Positions 8,268 through 17,249 are shown, counted from the first letter of the stretch. The stretch: 64,000 nt of DNA from Brucella pseudogrignonensis (GCF_032190615.1 NZ_JAVLAT010000003.1:463450-527449); one strand, 5' to 3'. The notes: a model not told the origin generated them from the sequence alone. Made by a program: numbers and translations.

Positions 8268-8398
8268 CGGGGGGGGCGGATAAAAACCTGGACTGGTTTT
8301 ACGGCACAATGGCAAGACTGTTTCGATATTCGATTGGGCTTCTTGCGCCAAGTGACATTTTGATCCGTTTCTCGTTGTACCATCGAATGTAGCCATCA
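8268..8398 (-). repeat. Terminal fragment of the IS3-family element of 10358-11966
   Basis: The segment repeats, with about 10 percent differences, the left end of the element at 10358-10490: the terminal GGCGGATAAAAACCTGGACT and the 3' end of the transposase gene. Homology stops at 8398, where it abuts the stop codon of the metal ATPase gene. It marks a deletion end or an old insertion. Confidence 0.8.
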
Positions 8399-10246
8399 TC
8401 TGACGGTTGGTGAGATTCTCAACACTCGCAGTGCATTGACAATGACGGTGACATCAATCGCTTCCTGGAGCAATGCGCCTTGGACAGGTAACAGAAAACC
8501 TAACGCCGCTGCGACCATAGCAAGCACCGAAAGTCCGATACCCATCACAACACTTTCGATTGCAATGCGCCTTGATCGCTTGGCAATTTCTATCCCGGCG
8601 CGAAGTGTGTCTATTCTATCTACGAGAAGAACGACATCGGCCGCCTCTGCCGAGGCTGCCGCTCCCCTCGCACCCATGGCAACGCCAATATCAGCCGCTG
8701 CAAGTGCGGGCGCGTCATTGACACCATCTCCGACCATCATCACAGGGCCGTTCTTACGCTCGCTGAGTACGGTCAGCACCTTTTGATCGGGTGAAAGCTC
8801 GGAGTAGATCGCATCAAATCGCAAACCCTTAGTGATGCGTTTGGCCACTGCCGCACGATCACCTGTCGCCAGCACTATTCGTTTTACGCCGTCTTTGCGT
8901 AAGCCGTGTAACGTATCGACCACTTCGTCGCGCAAGCGATCGGCCAGAATGATATAACCCGCGATGCCACCATCTATCGCCACTGCAACCAGGGCCGCCC
9001 CAGCTTCTGTATCGGGGATTTCACTCAGTTTTGCATTGACCTGCCTCTCAACGAAGATGCGTCCGCCGACAACGACGCTTTTGCCATCGACCCAGCCCGC
9101 CACGCCATCTCCTGCCAGTTCGCTTACATCGGTCGGTAATACAAGGTTTATACCACGCCCCTGAGCGGCCAGTACAAGAGCCTGCGCCATCGGATGTTTG
9201 GACACTTGGTCAAGGGAGGCTGCGAAACACAGTAGATCATTTTCACTCAATCCTGGCTGCGCGTTGATTGAACTAATTTGTGGGCGGCCATCTGTCAGTG
9301 TTCCAGTCTTGTCCAGCACCAACGTGTTGATACGAGCCATGTTCTCTAATGGACGTGCACCCTTTACCAGCACGCCGAAATGAGCGGCGCGCGATAGTCC
9401 CGCAACAAGAGCGACGGGCACCGCCAAGATGAGAGGACATGGTGTCGCCACGACGAGAACGGCGACCGACCTAATCGGGTCTCCCGTGAAAAACCACGCG
9501 CCGAAGGCGATTAAGACGGTTACTATCAGAAAGCCGATAGACCATTGGTCTGCTAGCCTAGATATCGGGGCTTTCGAATGCTGGGCCTCTTCCACGAGCC
9601 GAACAATGCCAGCGTAGGTGCTATCTTTTGCTTCGTGCTTGGCAACGATATCGAAAGCATCGCCAGCATTCATTGAACCGCTTAGCACATCTGCTCGCGA
9701 CGCAAGCGAAACCGGAAGTGCCTCTCCCGTCAATGCAGACATGTTCACAAAAGCTTTTACGGAAGTTATACTTCCGTCAACGGGGATGACGTCTCCCTGA
9801 CGGATCAGAAGGCGGTCACCCGGGCGAATAGTTTCAACCGCAATCTCTTCGAGATGGTCACCGACATATCGCATTGTTGTTCGCGGTGCGCGGGACAGCA
9901 AAGCGTGCATCTCACGGCGTGCTCGTCCCTCGGCAAAGCTCTCAAGAAAGGCCCCGCCAGTATACATGAGGGCGACAATCGCAGCCGCCAGCATTTCCCC
10001 AAATGCCAGTGCGGCCGACATAGACATCGCGGCGACGATATCTAGCCCAAACTCCTTTCGGCATAAACTCCGGAGAATCTCGACGAGCAAAGACACCAGC
10101 ACAGGCAAAGTGGCAATTGCCCAGATTATCCGTGCTCCCGAGGAGTAGCCGGAAAAGTGCACGCTGAGCCCCATCACAAGTCCGCACAAGGCAAAAATCA
10201 GCAGGATTGTTTTTGATCGATCTTCAACCGAGAACCGCATCTTCAT
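8396..10246 (-). CDS. P1B-type heavy-metal translocating ATPase
   Basis: 616 residues. Visible are TGEALPV (actuator loop, 173-179), the membrane metal-site motif ATPCPL (267-272), the phosphorylation site DKTGTLTD with D312, the SKHPMAQ histidine of the nucleotide-binding domain and the hinge GDGVNDAPAL. About six to eight membrane helices are present. There is no N-terminal HMA metal-binding domain. The CPL-type motif differs from the CPC of Cu/Zn/Cd pumps and the SPC of CoaT, so the exported metal is uncertain. The C-terminal end meets an IS3 fragment, which may supply the stop codon, but the last helices are present. Confidence 0.88.
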   Translation of the reverse strand: MKMRFSVEDRSKTILLIFALCGLVMGLSVHFSGYSSGARIIWAIATLPVLVSLLVEILRSLCRKEFGLDIVAAMSMSAALAFGEMLAAAIVALMYTGGAFLESFAEGRARREMHALLSRAPRTTMRYVGDHLEEIAVETIRPGDRLLIRQGDVIPVDGSITSVKAFVNMSALTGEALPVSLASRADVLSGSMNAGDAFDIVAKHEAKDSTYAGIVRLVEEAQHSKAPISRLADQWSIGFLIVTVLIAFGAWFFTGDPIRSVAVLVVATPCPLILAVPVALVAGLSRAAHFGVLVKGARPLENMARINTLVLDKTGTLTDGRPQISSINAQPGLSENDLLCFAASLDQVSKHPMAQALVLAAQGRGINLVLPTDVSELAGDGVAGWVDGKSVVVGGRIFVERQVNAKLSEIPDTEAGAALVAVAIDGGIAGYIILADRLRDEVVDTLHGLRKDGVKRIVLATGDRAAVAKRITKGLRFDAIYSELSPDQKVLTVLSERKNGPVMMVGDGVNDAPALAAADIGVAMGARGAAASAEAADVVLLVDRIDTLRAGIEIAKRSRRIAIESVVMGIGLSVLAMVAAALGFLLPVQGALLQEAIDVTVIVNALRVLRISPTVR

Positions 10247-10328
10247 AGTCTCCCCGACCTATAGAATGAGCAAATTTTAAAGCCCTGTCTCTCACCGGCT
10301 ACAATAATTCTTCTTTACATATGTATTC

Positions 10329-10356
10329 TGTTGATTGCCGCTGAGAATTGACCCGG
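10329..10356. repeat. Short IS21-like terminal remnant
   Basis: TGTTGATTGCCGCTGAGAA at 10329-10347 followed by TTGACCCGG resembles the ends of IS21-family elements. The same 19 bp occurs at 54314-54332. In both places an end of the IS3-family element follows immediately. The IS21 assignment is from memory of the end consensus. Confidence 0.45.
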
Positions 10357-10357
10357 T

Positions 10358-11966
10358 GGGGGTGCGGATAAAAACTTGGACTGTTTTTACGTCACAATGC
10401 CAAGACAGTTTCGATATTCGATTGGGCTTCGTGCGCCAAGCGATATCTTGATCCGTTTCTCGTTGTACCACCGAATGTAGCCATCAACTTCATTGATAAA
10501 ATGCTCGAGTGTGGTGTTCCTCCAATCGCTGGGATAAAAGAACTCCGTTTTTAGCCTGCCAAAGAAACCTTCGCATGCAGCGTTATCTGGGGAGCAAGCC
10601 TTGCGGGACATTGAACGCACCAGCTTCGCATCCCTGATCCGCGATAGCCAACCCGGCCAGCGATAATGTGCACCCCGATCAGAATGTACTATTGGTCGTT
10701 CATCTCTACCTGTGACAGTTTCTATGGCGGCATCAAGCATCATATTGACCAATTCCGCATCTGGTCTCGTTCCGATAGACCAGCTGATAACCAAACCATC
10801 GAAACAGTCGATGATGGGTGAGAGATACACTTTGCCAGCCGGGATATGGAACTCCGTGATATCGGTCAGCCATTTCTCGTTTGGGGCTGAGGCCTGGAAG
10901 TCGCGATTAATAAGGTTCTCAGGCGCCGGACTGATTTCTCCGAGATAAGAGCGATATCGCCGCCGCTTTGGCGTGGCAACGATCAGGTTCTCCTGCTTCA
11001 TCAAGCGCTGCACAACCTTCTCTGAGATTGTAACGCATTGTTTGGCCAATGACGCCTGTAGCCTGCGGTAGCCATAGCATCGACGGTTGGCTTCGAAGAT
11101 TTCGGTGATGTTCTGACGTATAGTGAGGTACTTGTCGGTCACCCTCATACGGGCTCGATGATAAAAATATGAACTGCGCGCCAGTCGCAACTGAGCAAGC
11201 AGATCGGAGAGTTGATAAAGATCTTTTAGGGCGTCAACCAACAGCGTTTTCTCCCGATTACTCAGGAGTTGCAGATCGACGCCCAGGTCTTTTTTTATGA
11301 GTTCGGTCGCTTTCTTCAAAAGGTCGTGCTCAAGCTGCAGTTTCTGAATATCGTGCTGCAGTGTTTCGAGCTGGCGCTCTAATTCTTTTCGCTCTGGCAC
11401 TGGCGGTGAGTTGTTCTTGCGTTTCATGATTGCGGGAGCCTCCGGACCAAGTAACTGGTTTTTCCAGTTATACAGTGTCGGTCTGCATACGCCGAGCTTT
11501 TCGGCCAGGGCCTGCGCGCTTTCTTGCCGATTATAAAGTCCGACGACGCCAGCCTTCTTCAATGCGTCAGGGTATCGTGGACGTCCAGTTCTTCCAGTGA
11601 CAGCTTCGCTAGTTTCGGGAAACGCCTCACGAACCCATGCTGTCAACGTTGCACGGCCGGGATAGCCCAAGGCGCGCATGGTTGCAGAAACACAACGACC
11701 ATGCGTGCGGTAGTGCTCAACAGCCACTTCCTTCTGCGCCTGTGTGAACTTAGGGGCTCGGGGCGCAAATCCTAAACGCAGATCAAGATGGTGCTCATAT
11801 TCCAGGTACCAGCCTTTCAAAGCATTCTTGCTTGGATAGCCCAACTGGCGAATAGTCGCTTTCGGGCGTTTGCCCAGCTTGATATAAAGCGTAACGGCTC
11901 GCATCCGGTCTTCGTAGGAATACATGAACTACCTCCCTGATAGTCCAAGTTTTCGTCCGCACCCCC
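10358..11966 (-). mobile_element. IS3-family element with a single long transposase ORF
   Basis: About 1.61 kb bounded by inverted repeats that share GGGGGTGCGGA and continue as TAAAAACTTGGACT on the left and CGAAAACTTGGACT on the right. The exact outermost bases are uncertain. Fragments of the same element or relatives occur at 8268, 13567 and 54333. Confidence 0.85.
10387..11925 (-). CDS. IS3-family transposase, fused OrfA-OrfB
   Basis: 512 residues in one frame, whereas most IS3 elements need a programmed frameshift to join OrfA and OrfB. Residues 1-170 contain two helix-turn-helix repeats, then a leucine-rich coiled coil (about 175-220) and the rve integrase core: D in WLTDITEFHIP, D in HSDRGAHY, E in NAACEGFFGRLK. 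GGGAGGT precedes the ATG. It looks intact. Confidence 0.9.
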   Translation of the reverse strand: MYSYEDRMRAVTLYIKLGKRPKATIRQLGYPSKNALKGWYLEYEHHLDLRLGFAPRAPKFTQAQKEVAVEHYRTHGRCVSATMRALGYPGRATLTAWVREAFPETSEAVTGRTGRPRYPDALKKAGVVGLYNRQESAQALAEKLGVCRPTLYNWKNQLLGPEAPAIMKRKNNSPPVPERKELERQLETLQHDIQKLQLEHDLLKKATELIKKDLGVDLQLLSNREKTLLVDALKDLYQLSDLLAQLRLARSSYFYHRARMRVTDKYLTIRQNITEIFEANRRCYGYRRLQASLAKQCVTISEKVVQRLMKQENLIVATPKRRRYRSYLGEISPAPENLINRDFQASAPNEKWLTDITEFHIPAGKVYLSPIIDCFDGLVISWSIGTRPDAELVNMMLDAAIETVTGRDERPIVHSDRGAHYRWPGWLSRIRDAKLVRSMSRKACSPDNAACEGFFGRLKTEFFYPSDWRNTTLEHFINEVDGYIRWYNEKRIKISLGARSPIEYRNCLGIVT

Positions 11967-11988
11967 GCCGAAAATCCTCTCTTCTTAA

Positions 11989-13116
11989 TTAAACCAGTTT
12001 TGTCTCAAAGGCGCTGATGTCGGACATACGCGCATCATACATGTCATGTAAATGACGTGCTTCTTCTGACAACGAATGCAATGGGGCAGAGAACTCCCCC
12101 CTCAAACCAGTCGGCAAAAATTCTATTTTAACATCGCCGCCGTTCAATCCCATTTGTATTAGTTTTGATCCAAACCCAATGCGCTCAGGTTTTGAGACCA
12201 GAGGACCATTTGTTTCAACCCAATTAAAAATCAGTTTTTCGACGCCATCTCGATTAGCAATATCAATCTCGATAGCCACTCGACCTGTATCATTCGAAAG
12301 CGAGCCATACTTGATGGCATTCGTCGCCAGTTCATGAACTAACAAGGATAGAGATGCCCCCCCTTTAGGGCCTATTAGTATATCGGGACCTTCAACATCC
12401 ACCCGCTCTTCAACAGCGAGTGCCGATAAGACGCCCTCAATTATCTGATTAATTGAGCCATTTGAGTACTTGCCCAGACGCAACACGTCATGCGCACTGC
12501 TAAGCGCACGCAGGCGCTCCGAAAACACCCGTAAGGTTTGCGCGTCAATATTTGAGAATGTCTGGCTCGCTATAGCATTGATAATGCTAAAGTTGTTTTT
12601 AATTCGATGGGCTAGCTCTGCGTTGAACACGGCTGAATTCTTTTCAGCTTCGACTTTGCCGGTTGTTTCAATAACCGTGTCTATAAATCCACCGACAGTC
12701 CCGTCTTGATTTCTGATCGGACTGTAACAGAAGGTAAAATAGCACTCCTCCGGATAACCATAGCGATCTATGACCAACGGAAAGTCTTCTATAAAAGTCG
12801 CTTCCCCATTAAATGCCTTGTCAGCTATAGAGCCGATATCGTTCCAAGCCTCAGCCCAAATATGACTGAATGGCTTTCCCATGCAATCCTTTTTTTCGCC
12901 AAGGATGGGACGAAACGCATCATTGAAAACCGTTATGAGATCAGGTCCCCAACAGATTGCCTTTGGGAACTGAGAAGCGAGCATCATTTGTATCGCAGTC
13001 TTGAGCGTCACGGGCCACTGATCAGGCTCACCCAGCGGATTATTGCTCCAATCAACCGCTTTTAATTCATGAACGGACTTACCGTCTGCATGCAGAAAGA
13101 AGAATTTCTCGTCCAT
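11989..13116 (-). CDS. HWE-family sensor histidine kinase, soluble, PAS-like input
   Basis: 375 residues with no membrane segment. Residues 20-155 form a PAS/PAC-like sensor region. The H-box ELAHRIKNNFSIIN places the phosphoacceptor at H170. The ATPase part has the HWE marks LVHELATNAIKYGSL (N266) and FNWVETNGP (W299-x-E301), with GFGSKLIQMGL as G-box. HWE kinases in alphaproteobacteria often feed PhyR and the EcfG general stress response. That fits the stress genes starting 800 bp away, although phyR, nepR and ecfG themselves are not in the window. The cofactor or signal is unknown; the LOV cysteine motif is not seen. Confidence 0.88.
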   Translation of the reverse strand: MDEKFFFLHADGKSVHELKAVDWSNNPLGEPDQWPVTLKTAIQMMLASQFPKAICWGPDLITVFNDAFRPILGEKKDCMGKPFSHIWAEAWNDIGSIADKAFNGEATFIEDFPLVIDRYGYPEECYFTFCYSPIRNQDGTVGGFIDTVIETTGKVEAEKNSAVFNAELAHRIKNNFSIINAIASQTFSNIDAQTLRVFSERLRALSSAHDVLRLGKYSNGSINQIIEGVLSALAVEERVDVEGPDILIGPKGGASLSLLVHELATNAIKYGSLSNDTGRVAIEIDIANRDGVEKLIFNWVETNGPLVSKPERIGFGSKLIQMGLNGGDVKIEFLPTGLRGEFSAPLHSLSEEARHLHDMYDARMSDISAFETKLV

Positions 13117-13253
13117 TTTACCACCAAAAATTACTAGTCAGCACGAGAAAATAAAACAATTTGCTGCTAATTTAATTAGCAATATAGAACTCTGCGTACG
13201 AATTGATAGGGGGGCAGCAAACATACATTTTTTTTAATTCGACGCCTTGAAAC

Positions 13254-13290
13254 AGCAAAAAAACCGCTCAGATTGCTCCGAGCGGTTCAG
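13254..13290 (-). terminator. Rho-independent terminator of the omp remnant
   Basis: Stem AACCGCTC (13261-13268) with GAGCGGTT (13279-13286), followed on the minus strand by a run of T. It lies directly downstream of the Omp25-like remnant. Confidence 0.8.
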
Positions 13291-13311
13291 TTCGACTGGA
13301 GATAATCTGCC

Positions 13312-13525
13312 TTTAGAACTTGTATGCAACGCCCAGACGAATTTCGTTTGTCTTGAACTTGTTACTTGCTCCAAGCTCAAGTCCGTCAAGACCTGCGCTG
13401 AAATCCCTACGACTTTAATCAGTGTAACGATATTCAAGACGCACGATGACGTTGTCAGTTGCTGCATAATCAACACCTGCGCCAGCCGTCCAGGCTGTGA
13501 GCGCCTTGCTCTTTGAGCCGCTCAG
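13312..13525 (-). pseudogene. Omp25/Omp31-like outer-membrane protein, C-terminal remnant
   Basis: Reading the minus strand gives SKALTAWTAGAGVDYAATDN, then VRLEYRYTD, a stop codon, and in the same frame FSAGLDGLELGASNKFKTNE ending in RLGVAYKF. The final beta-strand with terminal phenylalanine is typical of the Brucella/Ochrobactrum small porin-like proteins. The internal stop and the missing N-terminal two thirds show it is dead. Homology is lost near 13525. Confidence 0.75.
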
Positions 13526-13566
13526 CGAACACACAGATCACGACGCTGCTCGTACTCGCGGTACTA

Positions 13567-13721
13567 GCTTTTTAGAGCATTCTTGGTGGGATAACCTAAC
13601 TGGCGAATGGTCGCCTTAACCCGCTTGCCAAGCCTGATGTAAAGTTCAACGGCTCGAAATCTGTCTGCGTAGGAATACATGAACTACCTCCTAGTGGTCC
13701 AAGTTTTCGTCCGCATCCCCC
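13567..13721 (-). repeat. IS3-family remnant (transposase start and right terminal repeat)
   Basis: Resembles 11816-11966: the first codons of the transposase, its GAGGTAG site and the terminal CCAAGTTTTCGTCCGC. It is about 85 percent similar, so it is a relative rather than a fresh copy. Confidence 0.75.
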
Positions 13722-13854
13722 TTTTTACTTATCCAATTTTGACCCGTCCGCTCCTGATTAGCACCTGGCCCGCCCGGCGCTGGCCTGGGTTGCAAAGGGT
13801 AGGCCAGACGATCCAGGAGTGCGGCGATCTCAAATTTTGACGAATCCCGCCCAC

Positions 13855-13879
13855 GGAACTTATTTGTCCTATGACAGTT
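13855..13879 (+). promoter_or_regulatory. EcfG-type promoter, GGAAC-N16-AGTT
   Basis: GGAAC at 13855-13859 and AGTT at 13876-13879, 16 bp apart. The start codon of the next gene lies 40 bp downstream. Consensus for the alphaproteobacterial general stress sigma factor is GGAAC-N16-17-cGTT. Confidence 0.65.
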
Positions 13880-13918
13880 GGCCTAATATTGACTTTATTC
13901 GCACAGGAGGAGTTTCTC

Positions 13919-14128
13919 GTGAAAAAGTTAACCCCCACCGAAGCGCGACAGGGCAAGGAAGGCAAGCCGGTCCTCGTAGTTTTACTGATTAGTCTGGCTG
14001 TGGTCGCTGTCGTATGGATAGGCATGGAAATATTCGGCAACTTCATTGAACCAGACGTTCCAGCGAATAGCGAGCAATCCGTACCGCCAGCTTCGTCCGA
14101 ACAGGTGCCGCCAGCGTCGGCAAACTAG
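13919..14128 (+). CDS. Small single-span membrane protein
   Basis: 69 residues from a GTG at 13919, chosen because AGGAGGAG precedes it; a longer frame from 13871 would run over the EcfG-type promoter. Residues 1-16 are polar, 17-38 hydrophobic (PVLVVLLISLAVVAVVWIGM), and the tail is rich in P, S and E. No family recognised. The stress promoter upstream suggests induction in the general stress response. Confidence 0.65.
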   Translation: MKKLTPTEARQGKEGKPVLVVLLISLAVVAVVWIGMEIFGNFIEPDVPANSEQSVPPASSEQVPPASAN

Positions 14129-14253
14129 TTCCGCTTGATGCCTTGTTTGAGGCATAATTCGGTGAATTCCATAAAGCAGGAAGGCCGTAAGTATGGGGAG
14201 GTTGGTCGCTCACCAAATAGAACCCTGATGAAGCGGGGTTCGAATTTCTATTA

Positions 14254-15074
14254 GAGCGTTTGCCCTTGCAAGTTGAATCGCAACCGCACGAGTTGAAGTA
14301 ATTTTGAGCCTCTTGCGGTTCGACCAGACCAATCAACTTGCCGATGCGATCCCAAAACCCAGTGAGTGTTCGCTCAGCAGGCTTTCGTAAGAGCGCCTTC
14401 GGCTTAGAGAAGGCCTTTTCGATTGGGTTGAAGTCTGGGCTGTAGGACGGACGAAACATCAATGGCGCGCCGACCGCCTCTATCGACTCCCTTGCTGCAG
14501 ACCGTTCATGCTGGACAGATTGTCGAGGATAATAACGTCGCCTGGTTTCAATATAGCAACCAAATCCTGAGCGACATACGCCTCGAACCAACACAGCCGA
14601 TTTTCCAAAACGTCTGGACGCCTTTGCTCTACCGCATGGCCAGTTTTTTTGCGTGTGTTCGTGCCGGACTTGAAAGCGATGCAATGCCGACTTGCTGTTT
14701 ACGATGCCTAGGGCGGCCGAACCATTGCGAAGTTCGAACAGGATGCCGCCTTTGTGTTCCCCGAGCCAGGTCGTGATCTGGCCGGCATAAACTTCTGTCT
14801 TGTAGGAATTGCGGTCGCTGCCCAGCGGACTGGGTCGAACATTTCCCTTCTGGAGTTTAAGATCACGCCAACGGCTGACGCTGGCTGCACTTACACCGAA
14901 AGGCTCAGCAGCCTCTCGATGCGATGCGCCGCCATCAACGGCAGCAACGACACAACCGCGAAGATCAACGGAAATGCCTCGTGACATATCTGCCGATCTC
15001 CATCGGCAGATAATTTGAATTGGAAAGTCGCTGATTTGCAGAGCCATCCAATTCAATCAATAAGGGAAACGCTC
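14254..15074 (-). pseudogene. Decayed IS630-family element
   Basis: Terminal repeats share GAGCGTTT-CCCTT (left GAGCGTTTGCCCTTG, right read inward GAGCGTTTCCCTTATT). The transposase starts MSRGISVDLRGCVVAAVDGG with a helix-turn-helix, then is garbled, and resumes with FRPSYSPDFNPIEKAFSK carrying the last catalytic acid. The frame stays open but the middle does not read as transposase, and at 821 bp the element is shorter than the usual 1.1 kb, so there are deletions and frameshifts. Confidence 0.8.
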
Positions 15075-15079
15075 GAAAA

Positions 15080-15658
15080 CTATAGATAACGACGACGTTC
15101 ACGTTCAACTTCGTCTTCGGTGTAGGGCAAAGCTTTAGGATCAAAGCTCTGCCAACCATCTTCATTATAAGCACGGCGGCGTTCAACGAGATTGACCGGT
15201 GTGGCGCCTGAAAGAATTGCGTCTGCTTCCGCATATCGTTCGTCAGGAACCTTCGCTGTGACTACAGTGCCGCCTCGCCTCACCCCTTCTGCGTAAAGAT
15301 TAGCATCTTCTTCCGGCACTCCGGCTTCAGTGAGGGCACCTATCAGTCCACCGGTAGCGCCACCAACAACAGCACCGCCGACCGCACCCGTAAGAGTAGC
15401 GGCCAACCAGCCTGCAGCAACAACAGGCCCGACGCCTGGTATAGCCATGATACCAAGACCAGCAAGCAAACCACCAGCACCCCCAACAGCTGCACCAATG
15501 CCTGCTCCTACGCCTGCGCCCTCCGTTGCATTGGATTCCTTTTCACTGTGACGAGACACAATGCTAATGTCGGAGGACGGAATGCCGGCTTTTTCCAAAT
15601 TGGCAACAGCTACCTTGGCCGACGAATAAACATCAAAAAGACCTGTAACGGTTCGCAT
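15080..15658 (-). CDS. YflT-like general stress protein with glycine-zipper region
   Basis: 192 residues. Residues 1-40 (MRTVTGLFDVYSSAKVAVAN and on) match the heat-induced YflT-type domain. Residues 46-110 are extremely rich in glycine and alanine and form a hydrophobic hairpin, as in stress-induced glycine-zipper proteins. The tail is charged (DEVERERRR). It lies 38 bp downstream of the secreted protein gene at 15697-16011 and probably shares its EcfG-type promoter. Molecular function is not known. Confidence 0.75.
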   Translation of the reverse strand: MRTVTGLFDVYSSAKVAVANLEKAGIPSSDISIVSRHSEKESNATEGAGVGAGIGAAVGGAGGLLAGLGIMAIPGVGPVVAAGWLAATLTGAVGGAVVGGATGGLIGALTEAGVPEEDANLYAEGVRRGGTVVTAKVPDERYAEADAILSGATPVNLVERRRAYNEDGWQSFDPKALPYTEDEVERERRRYL

Positions 15659-15696
15659 TTTACTCTCCCTTAGTTAAACTGGTTTCTAAAGAATGC

Positions 15697-16011
15697 TTAT
15701 TTTGGTTTCGTCGATACGTTGCCTTGATAATCGAGCTGAACCGATATCTTTTCGGCCCCCTTCATCGCAGCAGCTTCCCAAATACCAGCATCTGTCAGCT
15801 TCAATTCGGTAACGTGCGAATATCCTGCTTCTTCAAAGCGTTCTTTCGCTTGCTCTTCTGTGAAGCTATTCTTGCCAGCAACTGGGGCCGTTGGGTTATT
15901 ATTATCTGGGGTCGCTATGGCCGGCGTTTTTGGATTTTTGGTATCTTGAGCAAAGGCTAATGTGGGTGCAAAGGCCATTGCGCTAGCAACGGCTAACGTT
16001 ATGATTTTCAT
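15697..16011 (-). CDS. Secreted PepSY-like small protein
   Basis: 104 residues. Residues 1-21 are a clear signal peptide ending ALAFAQ. After a proline-rich linker comes a globular unit of about 55 residues: FTEEQAKERFEEAGYSHVTE, LKLTDAGIWEAAAMKG, VQLDYQGNV, which has the PepSY-type pattern. The protein at 18093-18413 is a paralogue. An EcfG-type promoter lies 45 bp upstream. Likely periplasmic; function unknown. Confidence 0.75.
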   Translation of the reverse strand: MKIITLAVASAMAFAPTLAFAQDTKNPKTPAIATPDNNNPTAPVAGKNSFTEEQAKERFEEAGYSHVTELKLTDAGIWEAAAMKGAEKISVQLDYQGNVSTKPK

Positions 16012-16055
16012 AATATTTCTCCCAATTCTTAGACTGATTTCATCAGTTTTAATGA

Positions 16056-16080
16056 AACGCTTTAAGCGCCTTTGAGTTCC
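16056..16080 (-). promoter_or_regulatory. EcfG-type promoter, GGAAC-N16-CGTT
   Basis: On the minus strand GGAAC (16080-16076) and CGTT (16059-16056) are exactly 16 bp apart, a full match to the consensus. It drives the gene starting at 16011 and probably 15658. Confidence 0.8.
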
Positions 16081-16160
16081 ATTCTGGTTTCAGCCTTTGG
16101 TTTTAGTTCAGTCGCCGAGGGGGACCAAAGGAGTTTGAATATCTGGATTTCTTTTAACAG

Positions 16161-16442
16161 TCAGCTGTTAAGTTCTTTGCCTACGAACCCACGCTGAATC
16201 TCGTCTGCTACCAGTTGGATAGCAGTCAAAGTTTCGGCTGCTGACCATCCCGCGTTGACTGCCTGAGCTACCAAATCCCGAACACCCGGTACACTTGTTC
16301 CCAAAACGACTGCATCGGCATCTTCCTCAGAGCGTCCAGAAAGCGTTGCCTGTTTAATAAGGCTCGCTATTCCATGAGTTACTGCCTTTTTACAATCGCT
16401 TTGACGACCCGGATAATCTCCAGCTGATTTGGGGCTTTCCAT
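16161..16442 (-). CDS. Hypothetical small helical protein
   Basis: 93 residues, starting MESPKSAGDYPGRQSDCKKA. Mostly helical and soluble, with two alanine-rich helices in the second half. No family recognised. Downstream neighbours are stress-type genes. TAAGGAAGTGTAAA precedes the ATG and gives an acceptable ribosome-binding site. Confidence 0.55.
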   Translation of the reverse strand: MESPKSAGDYPGRQSDCKKAVTHGIASLIKQATLSGRSEEDADAVVLGTSVPGVRDLVAQAVNAGWSAAETLTAIQLVADEIQRGFVGKELNS

Positions 16443-16476
16443 TTTACACTTCCTTATTGAATCTACGAACTGGAAC

Positions 16477-16659
16477 TTAATCTTTTGATCGATCTTTGTA
16501 GGGTTCGATTGGGATTTGGTTTCTTGATTTACCAGGAGAATTCGTTTGCTCGTGCGTTGGTTTCATTTGTCGATCCTTCGGCTCAAAAACTGACGGATCA
16601 GCAGACTGATCAGGTCGATGTAAATCCCGATCTGACCATGGTGACTTTTTTGAATTCAT
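16477..16659 (-). CDS. Small disordered, hydrophilic protein
   Basis: 60 residues, rich in K, D, P, S and Q (MNSKKSPWSDRDLHRPDQSA), predicted disordered. GGGAGAG precedes the ATG. Hydrophilic short proteins of this kind are frequent in stress islands. It follows the DUF892 gene beyond a terminator. No family recognised. Confidence 0.5.
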   Translation of the reverse strand: MNSKKSPWSDRDLHRPDQSADPSVFEPKDRQMKPTHEQTNSPGKSRNQIPIEPYKDRSKD

Positions 16660-16679
16660 TTTTCTCTCCCAAAATTAAA

Positions 16680-16704
16680 AAGCCCCGCTGACGCGGGGCC
16701 TTTA
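16680..16704 (-). terminator. Rho-independent terminator after the DUF892 gene
   Basis: Stem GCCCCGC and GCGGGGC (16682-16699) followed on the minus strand by TTTTT. It separates the DUF892 gene from the small ORF at 16477-16659. Confidence 0.85.
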
Positions 16705-16708
16705 AGAA

Positions 16709-17206
16709 TCAAGCCGCTTTTGAATTGATTTTGGTTTCAGCAAGTTTAGTCAGATCCTTATCTGTCTGTCCTTCTTCCTGAAGCGTAGCATCCAACAGCT
16801 TCGCGATATCCTTATGTCCAAGCTCAGAGGCCCAACGCTTCAGCGTACCGTACCGCGTTATTTCGTAATGCTCTACCGCTTGAGCTGAGGAAATGAGACC
16901 AGCATCTAGGGCTTGAGTTCCTTTGAACTCGTCAATAATTTCTTCTCCCTCAGCGATTATGCCTTCAATCGCATCACAAGTTTTGCCTTGAGCACGCTTG
17001 CCTAAGATTTCAAAAACCTGTTGAAGGCGTTCAATATGTTCCTGAGTTTGATCTTTGTGTTTTTCAAAGGCTAACTTAAGCTCAGGAGCGGATGCAGCGC
17101 GTGCCATTTTCGGCAATGACTTAACAATCTTTCTCTCGGCGTAATAAATATCTTTGAGAGTGTCATAAAACAGGTCGTCAAGTGTCTTTTCTTTTGAAGT
17201 TGGCAT
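16709..17206 (-). CDS. DUF892 (YciF-type) ferritin-like protein
   Basis: 165 residues from the ATG at 17206, chosen because AGGGAGAAACCC precedes it; the frame is open further upstream. TLDDLFYDTLKDIYYAERKI opens the four-helix bundle, and the carboxylates and histidine in KDQTQEHIERLQ and AVEHYEITRYGTL fit the di-iron-type sites of the family. YciE/YciF-like proteins are stress-induced; their catalytic role is unsettled. A weaker EcfG-type promoter lies 44 bp upstream. Confidence 0.9.
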   Translation of the reverse strand: MPTSKEKTLDDLFYDTLKDIYYAERKIVKSLPKMARAASAPELKLAFEKHKDQTQEHIERLQQVFEILGKRAQGKTCDAIEGIIAEGEEIIDEFKGTQALDAGLISSAQAVEHYEITRYGTLKRWASELGHKDIAKLLDATLQEEGQTDKDLTKLAETKINSKAA

Positions 17207-17249
17207 GGGTTTCTCCCTAGTGTTTGGTAGAAAGCCCCCGTAGATAAAC

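Noticed and set aside
14043..14253. Extension of the IS630 frame to 14043
   Set aside because: The frame runs past the terminal repeat of the element; this part is read-through into flanking DNA and antisense to the small membrane protein.
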